Positions 54,553-63,358 of a stretch of 64,000 nucleotides of DNA are shown here, piece after piece. The stretch lies in assembly GCF_017357405.1 (NCBI RefSeq), contig NZ_CP071598.1, positions 496,001 through 560,000 of the forward strand. Direction: 5' to 3'. Position 1 is the first letter of the stretch. Each line of letters opens with the position of its first letter. This DNA comes from Halomontanus rarus (GTDB lineage: Archaea > Halobacteriota > Halobacteria > Halobacteriales > Natrialbaceae). The notes under the pieces were generated by a model that saw nothing but the letters and a program-made list of their open reading frames with translations, made no database searches and was not told the DNA's origin. The translations under genes and the position numbers were made by a program.

Positions 54553-56916
54553 ATGGACGATCACGAGCACGACCGTTCGGTAGACGAAGATTCGTCCGGA
54601 GATGGTTCTGGCCGCTCTGAACAGGACCACGACCACGACCACGACCATCGATCCACCGCCAGAGACGAGACAGGTGAAACCGACGGTGACTCAGAACCGC
54701 AGGTGGAACAGTCCATGCTCAAGGAGGAGGCCATTGACGCCGACGAGGCCGAACGAACGGTCGAGGAGCGACACGAACACCGGGCGGGCCACGACGGAGA
54801 AGGTCACGATCAGGGAGATCACGGCGATCACGGAGACCACGGCGGCATGCACGAGGGCCACGAAGCGATGTTCCGCCGGCGGTTTTTCGTCTCGACGCTG
54901 CTCTCGATTCCGGTCCTCCTCTACAGCGAAATGCTCCAGGAGTGGCTGGGGTTTTCCGTCCCGGTGTTTCCCGGCAGCGAGTGGATCAATCCGGTTTTCG
55001 CGGTGATCGTCTTCGGGTACGGTGGCGTTCCGTTCCTCCGAATGGCCGTCCCCGAACTGCGCGATCGGTCGCCGGGGATGATGACCCTGATTTCGATGGC
55101 GATCTCGGTCGCGTTCGTCTACAGCCTCGCGAGCGTCGTCTTCCCGACGCAGTCGGCGTTCTTCTGGGAACTCGTGACGCTGATCGACATCATGCTGCTC
55201 GGCCACTGGATCGAGATGCGATCGGTTCGGCGGGCGCAGAGCGCGCTCGACGAACTGGCGAAACTCATGCCCGACACTGCCGAGCGGATTACCGACGACG
55301 GCGAAACAGAGGAGGTTCCGGTGAGCGACCTCTCCGAAGGGGACCTCGTTCTCGTACGCCCCGGTGCCAGCGTCCCCTCGGACGGCGTCGTCGAGGAGGG
55401 CGACTCGGACGTGAACGAGTCGATGATCACCGGCGAGTCGAGACCAGTGTCGAAGGAACCGGGAGCGGAAGTGATCGGCGGGACCATCAACGGCGACGGA
55501 AGCCTCCGCGTCCGTATCGAAGCGACGGGCGAGGAGACGACGCTCGCGGGGATCATGCGACTCGTCGAAGAAGCGCAAGGGAGCAAGTCCCAGACACAAG
55601 TACTCGCCGATCGAGCCGCCGGCTGGCTGTTCTACGTCGCCGTGGCGGCGGCGGCCGTGACCGCCGTCGCGTGGACGGTCGCCACGTCGTTCGACGCGGC
55701 GGTTATCGAGCGAGTCGTCACCGTCCTCGTGATCGCGTGTCCGCACGCGCTCGGACTCGCCATCCCCCTCGTGGTCGCGATCAACACCTCGCTGGCCGCC
55801 CGAAACGGGATGCTGGTACGGGATCGGATCGCCATGGAAGAAGCGCGAAACCTGGACGCGATCATCTTCGACAAAACGGGAACGCTCACCGAGGGGGAAC
55901 ACGGCGTCGTCGGCGTCGCGACCGCCGACGGTACCGACGAGCAGGAGGCACTGGCCCTCGCGGCAGCGGTCGAGGGGGACTCGGAACACATGATCGCCCG
56001 CGCAATCCGCGAGGCGGCCGCCGAACGCGGTGCTAGCGTTCCCGAATCGACGGACTTCGAAGCGATGAAAGGCCGAGGCGTTCGCGCGCAGGTTTCGGGT
56101 GAAGACGTCTACGTCGGCGGACCGAACCTCCTGACCCATCTCGACACCGACGTCCCGCCCGATCTGCGCCGGTTCGCCGACGAGGCCGGCGAAAACGGAC
56201 AGACCGTCGTGTACGTCGTTCGCGAGGGCTCACGTCGTTCGCCCTCGGACGGAGCGAGCGGTGAAACCGCGAGCCGACAGGGTGAGCCGATAGCCGCCTT
56301 CGCCATGGCAGACGTGATCCGCGACGAGAGCTACCGAGTCGTCGACGCGCTCCACGAACTCGAGATCGAGGTCGCGATGCTGACCGGCGACTCGCGGGAC
56401 GTGGCCAACGCGGTGGCCGACGAACTTGGAATCGACACGGTGTTCGCGGAGGTACTGCCCGAAGACAAAGACGAGAAGGTACAGGAGTTACAGAATCAGG
56501 GGAAGCTCGTCGCGATGGTCGGCGACGGCGTCAACGACGCCCCCGCGCTGACTCGAGCGGACGTCGGCATCGCGATCGGAAGCGGGACGGACGTCGCCGT
56601 TCAGTCGGCGGACGTCATCCTCGTACAGAACAATCCGATGGACGTCGTCCGTCTCGTGAAGCTGAGCAAGGCGAGTTACCGGAAGATGCAGGAAAATATC
56701 GTCTGGGCCGCCGGGTACAACGTCTTCGCGCTCCCGCTCGCGGCGGGCGTCCTCGCGCCGATCGGTATCTTACTCTCCCCGGCAGTGGGAGCGCTCCTGA
56801 TGTCCCTCAGTACGGTCATCGTCGCGATCAATGCACAGCTACTCCGTCGCGTCGATCTATCCGTCCCGAGCTTGCCGGGCGTATCACCACAGAGCGGTGC
56901 ACAGTCGTCGGACTAG
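54553..56916 (+). CDS. copB: P1B-3-type heavy-metal ATPase CopB
   Basis: This 787-aa protein from ATG 54553 ([17 protein letters not shown]) has a His/Asp-rich N-terminus ([29 protein letters not shown]) and no HMA domain. It has TM6 [11 protein letters not shown] (CPH instead of CPC), the phosphorylation motif [10 protein letters not shown], an HP-like SEHMIARAI, and [14 protein letters not shown] with a His-rich N-terminus defines CopB ATPases, reported to transport Cu(II)/Ag(I) or Cu(I). Unusually the conserved HP dipeptide is HM. It complements CopA at 39189. Confidence 0.93.
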   Translation: MDDHEHDRSVDEDSSGDGSGRSEQDHDHDHDHRSTARDETGETDGDSEPQVEQSMLKEEAIDADEAERTVEERHEHRAGHDGEGHDQGDHGDHGDHGGMHEGHEAMFRRRFFVSTLLSIPVLLYSEMLQEWLGFSVPVFPGSEWINPVFAVIVFGYGGVPFLRMAVPELRDRSPGMMTLISMAISVAFVYSLASVVFPTQSAFFWELVTLIDIMLLGHWIEMRSVRRAQSALDELAKLMPDTAERITDDGETEEVPVSDLSEGDLVLVRPGASVPSDGVVEEGDSDVNESMITGESRPVSKEPGAEVIGGTINGDGSLRVRIEATGEETTLAGIMRLVEEAQGSKSQTQVLADRAAGWLFYVAVAAAAVTAVAWTVATSFDAAVIERVVTVLVIACPHALGLAIPLVVAINTSLAARNGMLVRDRIAMEEARNLDAIIFDKTGTLTEGEHGVVGVATADGTDEQEALALAAAVEGDSEHMIARAIREAAAERGASVPESTDFEAMKGRGVRAQVSGEDVYVGGPNLLTHLDTDVPPDLRRFADEAGENGQTVVYVVREGSRRSPSDGASGETASRQGEPIAAFAMADVIRDESYRVVDALHELEIEVAMLTGDSRDVANAVADELGIDTVFAEVLPEDKDEKVQELQNQGKLVAMVGDGVNDAPALTRADVGIAIGSGTDVAVQSADVILVQNNPMDVVRLVKLSKASYRKMQENIVWAAGYNVFALPLAAGVLAPIGILLSPAVGALLMSLSTVIVAINAQLLRRVDLSVPSLPGVSPQSGAQSSD

Positions 56917-56937
56917 AACGGTTTCCCAGCAAGAACA

Positions 56938-57939
56938 ATGACGCTCGTCTATCTCGCTCTCGGCGTGCTCATTCTCGTCGGGGCTATCGGAGACGTTCTC
57001 TGGACGACGCTCTGGATCGAAGGCGGCGCCGGGCCGCTCACGTCGCGACTGATGGTGTGGACGTGGCGCACGCTCCGGCGGATAGGCGCCGGAAACTCGC
57101 GACTGCTGAGCCTCTCCGGACCGTTGCTCTTCGTGCTGACCCTCACGACGTGGATCGTGCTCCTCTGGGCCGGTTGGACGCTCGTCTTCGCCAGCGCCGA
57201 GAACGTCCTCGTCGACACGCTCGATCGCGGTCCCGTCTCGTGGACCGACCGGCTCTACTTTACCGGGTACACGATCTTCACACTGGGTATCGGAGATTTC
57301 GCTCCCAGAACCGGGCGCTGGCAGGTCGTCACGATACTCGCGACGGGGAGCGGCATGCTCTTGGTCACGCTGAGCGTCACGTACACGCTCTCCGTTCTCG
57401 ATGCAGTCACCCAGAAACGCGCGTTCGCCAACAGCGTGAGCGGATTCGGGGCACACGGCGAAGAGATCGTTCGAACGAGCTGGGCCGGCGAGGAATTCCG
57501 GGGACTCGAGCTCCCGCTGAACACCTTCACAACGCAGCTCGCGACCCTCACCGAGAATCACAAGGCCTACCCGATCCTCCACTACTTTCACAGCGCTCAG
57601 AGGAACCGATCGCCGGTCGTCGAAACCGTCGTCCTCGACGAGGCGTTGACGCTTCTCCGATTCGGGATACCGAACCGACATCGACCGAACGAGATCATCG
57701 TCCGAAACGCGCGCACTGGCGTCGAGAACTACCTCGAGACGCTTTACGAAGGGTTCGTCGAACCCGCGGACAGCCCGCCTCCCCCGCCGGATCTTCGCCC
57801 ACTCCGCGAGGCGGGTATTCCGACCGTGTCGGACGAAGAGTTCGAGACGGCTCTCGACGAACTGGAGGCGCGACGGCGACTGCTGTACGGACTGATCGAA
57901 TCCGACGCTCGAGAGTGGCCGTCCCGGAGGACCGACTGA
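56938..57939 (+). CDS. Two-pore-helix (Kch-like) ion channel family protein
   Basis: The 333-aa protein has three to four TM segments and a P-loop, YFTGYTIFTLGIGDFAP. The filter TLGIGD (115-120) is close to the K+ channel TVGYGD signature, with Leu/Ile substitutions that may alter selectivity. A cytoplasmic C-terminal domain follows without a recognisable RCK Rossmann motif. It starts 21 bp after copB on the same strand, so the two are probably cotranscribed. Membrane-potential control during metal efflux is a possible link. Confidence 0.8.
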   Translation: MTLVYLALGVLILVGAIGDVLWTTLWIEGGAGPLTSRLMVWTWRTLRRIGAGNSRLLSLSGPLLFVLTLTTWIVLLWAGWTLVFASAENVLVDTLDRGPVSWTDRLYFTGYTIFTLGIGDFAPRTGRWQVVTILATGSGMLLVTLSVTYTLSVLDAVTQKRAFANSVSGFGAHGEEIVRTSWAGEEFRGLELPLNTFTTQLATLTENHKAYPILHYFHSAQRNRSPVVETVVLDEALTLLRFGIPNRHRPNEIIVRNARTGVENYLETLYEGFVEPADSPPPPPDLRPLREAGIPTVSDEEFETALDELEARRRLLYGLIESDAREWPSRRTD

Positions 57940-58019
57940 GTCCCTCGACGCGGACGGATCGTTCCCGGTGATCGGTATCCACCATATCGTTCAATACTCC
58001 GGCGATCGAAGGACGACGT

Positions 58020-58376
58020 ATGGCAACCGACGACACACTGGTTCGGACGCTGTTGATCGTTATCGCCGTGATCCTGCTCCTTCCGGTGCTCATGATGGCG
58101 CTCGCGATGCCCATGATGGGCGTCTGGGGCGGCGGTCACATGTGGAACGGCGGTACGTGGGGTGGCACCGGAGCCACGTGGATGTGGCTGCTCATGTCGA
58201 TTATCCCGTTGCTGGTGATACTCGGTCTGGGATATCTTCTGTACAGCGCGGTTCGCCAGTCCGGCAGCCGACGGACGGACCCCGCTCTCGAGGAACTGAG
58301 AGCCGCCTACGCCCGCGGTGATCTCACGGACGAGGAGTTCGAGGAGCGCCGCGAACGCTTGCGTCGAGGGCGGTAG
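58020..58376 (+). CDS. SHOCT-domain membrane protein
   Basis: The 118-aa protein has two TM helices and a Gly/Met/His/Trp-rich loop (MPMMGVWGGGHMWNGGTWGG). It ends with the SHOCT motif ALEELRAAYARGDLTDEEFEERRERL. It is a paralogue of 50817-51170 with the same topology. Confidence 0.85.
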   Translation: MATDDTLVRTLLIVIAVILLLPVLMMALAMPMMGVWGGGHMWNGGTWGGTGATWMWLLMSIIPLLVILGLGYLLYSAVRQSGSRRTDPALEELRAAYARGDLTDEEFEERRERLRRGR

Positions 58377-58398
58377 TGGCGGGACGCGGCGTGTTCGA

Positions 58399-61300
58399 TC
58401 ACGTCTCGCGAACGTCAGTCACCGGCAGCGTTACCGAGAACGTCGCCCCCTCGCCGGGCTCGGAGTCGACCCAGATCTCGCCGCCGTGGCGTTCGACGAT
58501 TCGACGGCACAGCGCGAGTCCGATGCCCGTTCCCGGGTGTTCGTCGTGTGTGTGCAACCGCTGGAACACCTCGAAGATGCGGTCCTGTTCGTCGGGATCG
58601 ATCCCGACCCCCTCGTCACGAACCGAAACGATCCACTCGTTTCCGTCCTGCTCGGCGTCGACGTCGACTCGAGGCGGCTGGTCGCCGCTGTATTCGACCG
58701 CGTTACTCAACAGGTTCTGGAAGACCTGCCGCAGCTGGCTGGCGTCGCCGTCCACGCGCGGAAGGTCGTCGGTCGTGATCTCGGCGTCGCACTCCTCGAT
58801 CCGCACCTGCAGATCCTCCCGTACGTCGTCGAGGACGTCGTTCAGGTCGACCGGTTCGAACGGATCGCCGCGCGTCTCGACGCGGGAGTACTCGAGGAGC
58901 CCCTCGATCATCGAGCGCATCCGCTCGGCGCCGTCGACCGCGTATTCGAGGAACTCCTCGCCGTCCTCGTCGAGCTCGTCGGCGTAGCGACTCTCGATCA
59001 ACTGGAGGTAGCTCGTGACCATCCGCAAGGGTTCCTGGAGGTCGTGGGAGGCCGCGTAGGCGAACTGTTCTAAGCGCTCGTTCGATTCCTCTAACCGTCG
59101 GCGGTACTCCCTGCGCTCGGTGACGTCCTGTACCAGCACCATCCCGGCGTAGATTTCGTCGTCGGCGTTTCGAACGGGGAGCGTGTGTGCCAGCAGCGAC
59201 CGGTCGTCGAGCTCGATATCGAACGAATTCGATTCGCCGTCGAAGACGGCCCCGAAGTGCGGTTTGATCTCGTCGACGAGCTCGGCGGGATATCGTCCGT
59301 AGATGCTCGTCCCGACGACGTCGTCCGGAGCGTATCCGAGTTCGCCGAGGAGTTCGCCGCCGGCGACGGTGTAAGTAAACTCGCCGTCGTAGAGCCCGAC
59401 CGCGCCGTTCGGGAAGTTCTCGACGAGCGTGCGGTATCGGCGTTCGCTCTCCTCGAGCGCGCGTTCGCGCTCTTTCCGTTCGGTGATGTCGCGGGCGACG
59501 CCGATTCGTTCGCACTCGTCGCCGGGTAACATCGAGAACGTCGCCTCCGCGGCGACACGACCGCCACCTGCCGTCCGTAGTGTGGCTTCCTCCACCGGCT
59601 CGTCGACGTCGCCCGCGATCAGTTCCCCTTCCAGTTCGTTCGCCCGTTCGGCGACCTCGTCGTCGACGATCAGCGAGACGTGGGAACCGAGCAGTTCGAC
59701 TCGGGAGTAGCCGGTTAGTTCGCAGTACGCGTCGTTGACCATCGTGAAGCGACCGTCCTCGCCGACCGTGTAGATGCCGTCGTTGACGGTTTCGACGATC
59801 GTCTCGTACTTCTCCAGTTCTCGCTCGCGCTCTTTGCGCTCGGAGATGTCTCGCACAACGCCCATCCGACCGATCGACCCGTCTTCGAGCACGTACGGTC
59901 CGAACCGGGCCTCGGCGGGAATCGTCTCACCGTCGGCGGTTTCGAACTCGAACTCGAGCGAGGCGTACTCCTGTTCGTTCGCGAGTATCTCCGACTGCAA
60001 CGCTTTGGATCGCTCGTCGACCGTCTCGTCGACGAGGAGCGTGACGTGTTCCCCGAGCAGTTCGTCTCGCTCGTAACCGGTCATCTCGCAGAACGCATCG
60101 TTGATCATCACGATCCGGTCGTCGGCGTCGAGCGTCGCCACGCCGTCCCAGATCGTCTCGATCGTTTGCTCGTAGCGCTCCAGTTTTTCCTCCCGGGCCT
60201 TGCGCTCCGTGACGTCCCGGAAGTAGACCGAGATACCGGTCTCGGAGGGGTAGAGATTCATCTCGACCCAGAACCCGAGCGATTCGTCGTAGAACTCGAG
60301 GGCGGTCGCCTCCTGTGAGTCCATCGCCGTCCGGAAGGCGTCCCGGACCTCGTCGTTCTCGGCGGCGGCGGAAAAGACGTCCCAGTGACTCTCGTCGAGC
60401 AAGTCGCCCTCGGAGTGGTCGAGGAGCTCTCGGGCGCGGTCGTTGACGTGCGTGAATCGAAAGTCCTCGTCGATCGCGTAGAACGCGTCGGAGATCCTGC
60501 CCAGAATGCGCTCGAGTTCGCTCTCGAGTTCCCGCTCACGCGCACGACGATCGGTCATGTCGCGGGTGACCTTCAGGAACCCGCGGTGGGTTCCGTCCTC
60601 GTCCCGGATCGCCGTGATCGTCACGTTCGCCCAGAACCGGCTGCCGTCACGTCTGACACGCCACCCCTCGTCCTCGACGGAGCCGTTCGCGGTCGCCCGC
60701 TCGAGGTTCCTCTCGGGAACGTTCGCCGCCCGGTCCGCCTCCGTGTAGAACGTCGAGAAGTGCTCGCCGAGAATGTCGTCGGTGTCGTACCCCTTGATCG
60801 CCTTCGCACCCTCGTTCCAGCTGATCACGCGGCCGTCCCGATCGAGCCGGAAGATGGCGTACTCCTCGACGGCGTCGACTAACGACTGAAACCGCTCTTC
60901 GGTGCTTCGGAGCGCATCCTCCGAGCGTTTCCGATCCGTGATATCGTAGTAGAGTTCGATGCGGCCGCCCGCGTACTGCCCGGATTCGATCGGTTTGCTC
61001 CAGTGCTCGAGCCAACGTTCCGTCCGGCCCTCGCCTTCCGTGACGCGGCATTCGAACTCCTCGATGTAACTGTTGTCGTCGTACGTCGCCAGAACGGTCT
61101 CCACGAATCGATCCGAATCGTCGACGCTGTTCCGTACGTCCTCCCGAACGACCCGTCGTTTGTCACGCCCGACGAGTTCGTCCCGGCCGAGACCGAAGTA
61201 CTCGCCGATCGTCTCGTCGGCCCACGCGACCTCGAACTCGTCGTCGAGCACGAAGACGCCGATGTTCGCTTCGTCGAGAACACTCGTGATCGAGTCGTAC

Positions 61301-61758
61301 GACGTTCGTGCCGACTCGAGGGTTGCTAACCGCTCCTTTTTTTCCGTGAGGTCTCGTGCGACGCCGATCGTTCCCCGAAACTCACCCTCTTCGAGAAGCA
61401 GGTTGAGCCGTAGTTCACAGGGAACCGCACCGCCGTCGGCAGTTTGGACGCCGAGTTCGAAGGTGGCGATGTTCGCGTCTTCCGCTTCGATCCGCCTGCC
61501 GATCGCGTCCTCGATGCGTTCGATATCGTCGGCGGCGAGAACGAGCGAGACGTGTTCACCGACGAGCTCCTCGCGGGAATACCCCGTCGTCTCGACGATC
61601 ACGTCGTTGACCGCGACGAAGTACCCCTCCGGATCGAGCTGACACATCCCGTCGTCGATGGTATTGACGAGCGTCCGATATCGGCGCAAGGCGACGTCGT
61701 CGTCGACGTCCCCCCAGAATAGTTCATCAGTCGGGCCCGCTCGAGTACTCATTGTCAC
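58399..61758 (-). CDS. Seven-PAS sensor histidine kinase
   Basis: The 1119-aa soluble protein has about seven consecutive PAS modules, recognised by repeated 'VVNDVIVETTGYSREELVGE'-type segments and linkers ending DLTEKKER, DITDRKR, DVTERKA and similar. HisKA (ASHDLQEPLRMVTSYLQLIE) and HATPase (NLLSNAVEYS, RDEGVGID, GTGIGLALCRRI) follow. There is no TM helix. PAS-2 is a near-copy of PAS-1 in the 33640 regulator, and the last PAS plus kinase core matches the kinase at 13524-15866. No cognate response regulator is in the window. Confidence 0.9.
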   Translation of the reverse strand: MTMSTRAGPTDELFWGDVDDDVALRRYRTLVNTIDDGMCQLDPEGYFVAVNDVIVETTGYSREELVGEHVSLVLAADDIERIEDAIGRRIEAEDANIATFELGVQTADGGAVPCELRLNLLLEEGEFRGTIGVARDLTEKKERLATLESARTSYDSITSVLDEANIGVFVLDDEFEVAWADETIGEYFGLGRDELVGRDKRRVVREDVRNSVDDSDRFVETVLATYDDNSYIEEFECRVTEGEGRTERWLEHWSKPIESGQYAGGRIELYYDITDRKRSEDALRSTEERFQSLVDAVEEYAIFRLDRDGRVISWNEGAKAIKGYDTDDILGEHFSTFYTEADRAANVPERNLERATANGSVEDEGWRVRRDGSRFWANVTITAIRDEDGTHRGFLKVTRDMTDRRARERELESELERILGRISDAFYAIDEDFRFTHVNDRARELLDHSEGDLLDESHWDVFSAAAENDEVRDAFRTAMDSQEATALEFYDESLGFWVEMNLYPSETGISVYFRDVTERKAREEKLERYEQTIETIWDGVATLDADDRIVMINDAFCEMTGYERDELLGEHVTLLVDETVDERSKALQSEILANEQEYASLEFEFETADGETIPAEARFGPYVLEDGSIGRMGVVRDISERKERERELEKYETIVETVNDGIYTVGEDGRFTMVNDAYCELTGYSRVELLGSHVSLIVDDEVAERANELEGELIAGDVDEPVEEATLRTAGGGRVAAEATFSMLPGDECERIGVARDITERKERERALEESERRYRTLVENFPNGAVGLYDGEFTYTVAGGELLGELGYAPDDVVGTSIYGRYPAELVDEIKPHFGAVFDGESNSFDIELDDRSLLAHTLPVRNADDEIYAGMVLVQDVTERREYRRRLEESNERLEQFAYAASHDLQEPLRMVTSYLQLIESRYADELDEDGEEFLEYAVDGAERMRSMIEGLLEYSRVETRGDPFEPVDLNDVLDDVREDLQVRIEECDAEITTDDLPRVDGDASQLRQVFQNLLSNAVEYSGDQPPRVDVDAEQDGNEWIVSVRDEGVGIDPDEQDRIFEVFQRLHTHDEHPGTGIGLALCRRIVERHGGEIWVDSEPGEGATFSVTLPVTDVRET

Positions 61759-62222
61759 CTAGATTGCTTTGAGTCTGTAAAAATGCTCGTTACTCGGGGG
61801 CCGCGTGCTCGCGTCCGCTCGCGCTCGAGGGGGTCGTCCTGTGCCTTTCATTCCGGCTACGGACACTGTATCCCCGCCTTCCTCGCTCACTCGCTTTCGC
61901 TCGTTCGCTCCTCGAGGACCGGGGGCTTAGCGCCCTCTGTTTCGGCTCAATAGTAATGTGTGGGAGATACAGTATAAACGATTCTCGTGGTCAGAAACTG
62001 GCGGAAGGCAATACGGTCGGCGGATCTCGGAGGGGATCGCTACCCGCTGACGCGGACGATAGGTACCCGGCAGGCCGCTCGAACGGGTGATACGAACACC
62101 GTCTGATTCTCGTCGCTGAATCGAGACCGATCCGCCCCCAGGTCACTCGGTCCGAACGATGCGGACGACGACCGTCGATCCCCGACGAACCCGGCGACGG
62201 GACCGGACGATTCGACCACCCA
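61759..62222. other. Intergenic stretch (~460 bp)
   Basis: No gene is supported. The left part has a CGCTC-type tract (CTCGCTCACTCGCTTTCGCTCG) and a weak dyad GGGGGCTTAGCGCCCTC. The rest has no acidic ORF. The right edge carries the thioredoxin promoter element. Confidence 0.4.
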
Positions 62223-62246
62223 GTATTGTTTGTTCCATACAAAACC
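62223..62246 (+). promoter_or_regulatory. Operator-like element shared by both thioredoxin genes
   Basis: GTATTGT-N8-TACAAAACC ends exactly 31 nt before the ATG at 62278 and is followed by AT-rich ATTATTG. Outer blocks, spacing and distance match the trxA element at 29436-29459. The inner 8 nt differ, so the palindrome is not conserved here. Confidence 0.7.
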
Positions 62247-62277
62247 ATTATTGCCGTGGAGGCCGTATCGTCGCTCG

Positions 62278-62718
62278 ATGAACGATACCGTGGACGACGA
62301 ACGGAAGCGGATCCGCGAGCGAAAGGAACGGGAGTTGCGCGAACGCCTCGAGAACGGAGGTGCCTCGGACGGCCGCGACGGAGACGGAGGGGTCGGTAGT
62401 CCGAACGAACCGATCGACATCGAGGGCAGTGACCACCTCGACGAGGTCGTCGGCGAGCACGGTGTGGTCCTCGTCGACTGCTACGCCGACTGGTGTGGCC
62501 CCTGCAAGATGCTCGAGCCGACGGTCGAGGCTCTCGCTGCCGAAACCGACGCCGCGGTCGCGAAGGTCGACGTCGACCGTCACCAGCGCCTGGCTCAACA
62601 GTTGGGCGCTCGCGGAGTCCCGACGCTCGTCCTCTACGTCGACGGCGAGCCGGTCGAGCGCACGGTCGGCGCGCAGGATCGTTCGACGCTCGAGAGACTC
62701 GTCGAGCAATACGCGTAG
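62278..62718 (+). CDS. Thioredoxin with charged N-terminal extension
   Basis: This 146-aa protein from ATG 62278 has an N-terminal ~20-residue highly charged helix (DERKRIRERKERELRERLEN) and a Gly/Asp linker. The thioredoxin fold follows: VVLVDCYADWCGPCKMLEPT with the WCGPC active site and RGVPTLVLYVDGEP. From the linker on it is strongly similar to TrxA at 29045 (IDIEGSDHLDEVV versus LHIEGTNHLEDVV). The extra charged helix may be a protein-interaction element. No reductase gene is adjacent. Confidence 0.9.
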   Translation: MNDTVDDERKRIRERKERELRERLENGGASDGRDGDGGVGSPNEPIDIEGSDHLDEVVGEHGVVLVDCYADWCGPCKMLEPTVEALAAETDAAVAKVDVDRHQRLAQQLGARGVPTLVLYVDGEPVERTVGAQDRSTLERLVEQYA

Positions 62719-62924
62719 TGACACACTGCTGGTGCCACGTCGACCGATAGCGACCGAACGGAAGCGCACCCGGTCCGACTCCCCCTACGGGACCGGCGAA
62801 ACGACCGAGACACGAGAACAGCTACCGATTAGCTGAGACGGCGTAGCCGACGTGATCGTGGAGATCGAGAGATCGACGAGTCCCGCCGACACGGACGTCG
62901 GAATACACGCCGCAATCGTCCAGT

Positions 62925-63062
62925 TCACCCGATGATCACTACCGCGAGGAATCCGATAGCGCTCGCCGCCGCCAGCGTGATCACCACGGTGAGACCCACT
63001 CCGACGACCGGCGAGATCGAGGCCGAGATTCCCGAGTCGCCCGTCGCCGATTTCGATGCCAT
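62925..63062 (-). CDS. 45-aa single-TM protein with pilin-like hydrophobic segment
   Basis: The frame starts MASKSATGDSGISASISPVV and continues with one helix (GVGLTVVITLAAASAIGFLA) to VVIIG-stop. The ISPVVGVGL segment resembles the H-domain of haloarchaeal type IV pilin-like proteins, but no mature domain follows. A small stand-alone membrane protein or a truncated pilin. It is convergent with the thioredoxin gene and divergent from the MetE-like gene. Confidence 0.5.
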   Translation of the reverse strand: MASKSATGDSGISASISPVVGVGLTVVITLAAASAIGFLAVVIIG

Positions 63063-63358
63063 GAGCGTGTCTTCGCGTACAGCGAAAAGAACGTACGTAT
63101 CGACTCAGTACCTGAGTCGTGGGACACGTCCACGTACGTCGTGCGGACGTGCCGATCGAAACGCTCACGAGGACTTCGTTCGCGCCACGTACCGTCTTCG
63201 TCCAGCGGGGTGAGTTTCCCGCTGATCGACGGAACGGACCGTCGGACGGAACGACAGCGGACGGGTCTGGTTCGTCGAACAGTCGTCGGAACCGAATTTT
63301 CGTCCGTACGGTGGCCTCGAATTAATATTCTGCTCGTCGAGTAGCTGAGTGAGCCCCA

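Noticed and set aside
54691..56139. 482-codon minus-strand frame over copB
   Set aside because: Antisense to clear P-type ATPase motifs; Arg/Asp/His shadow composition.
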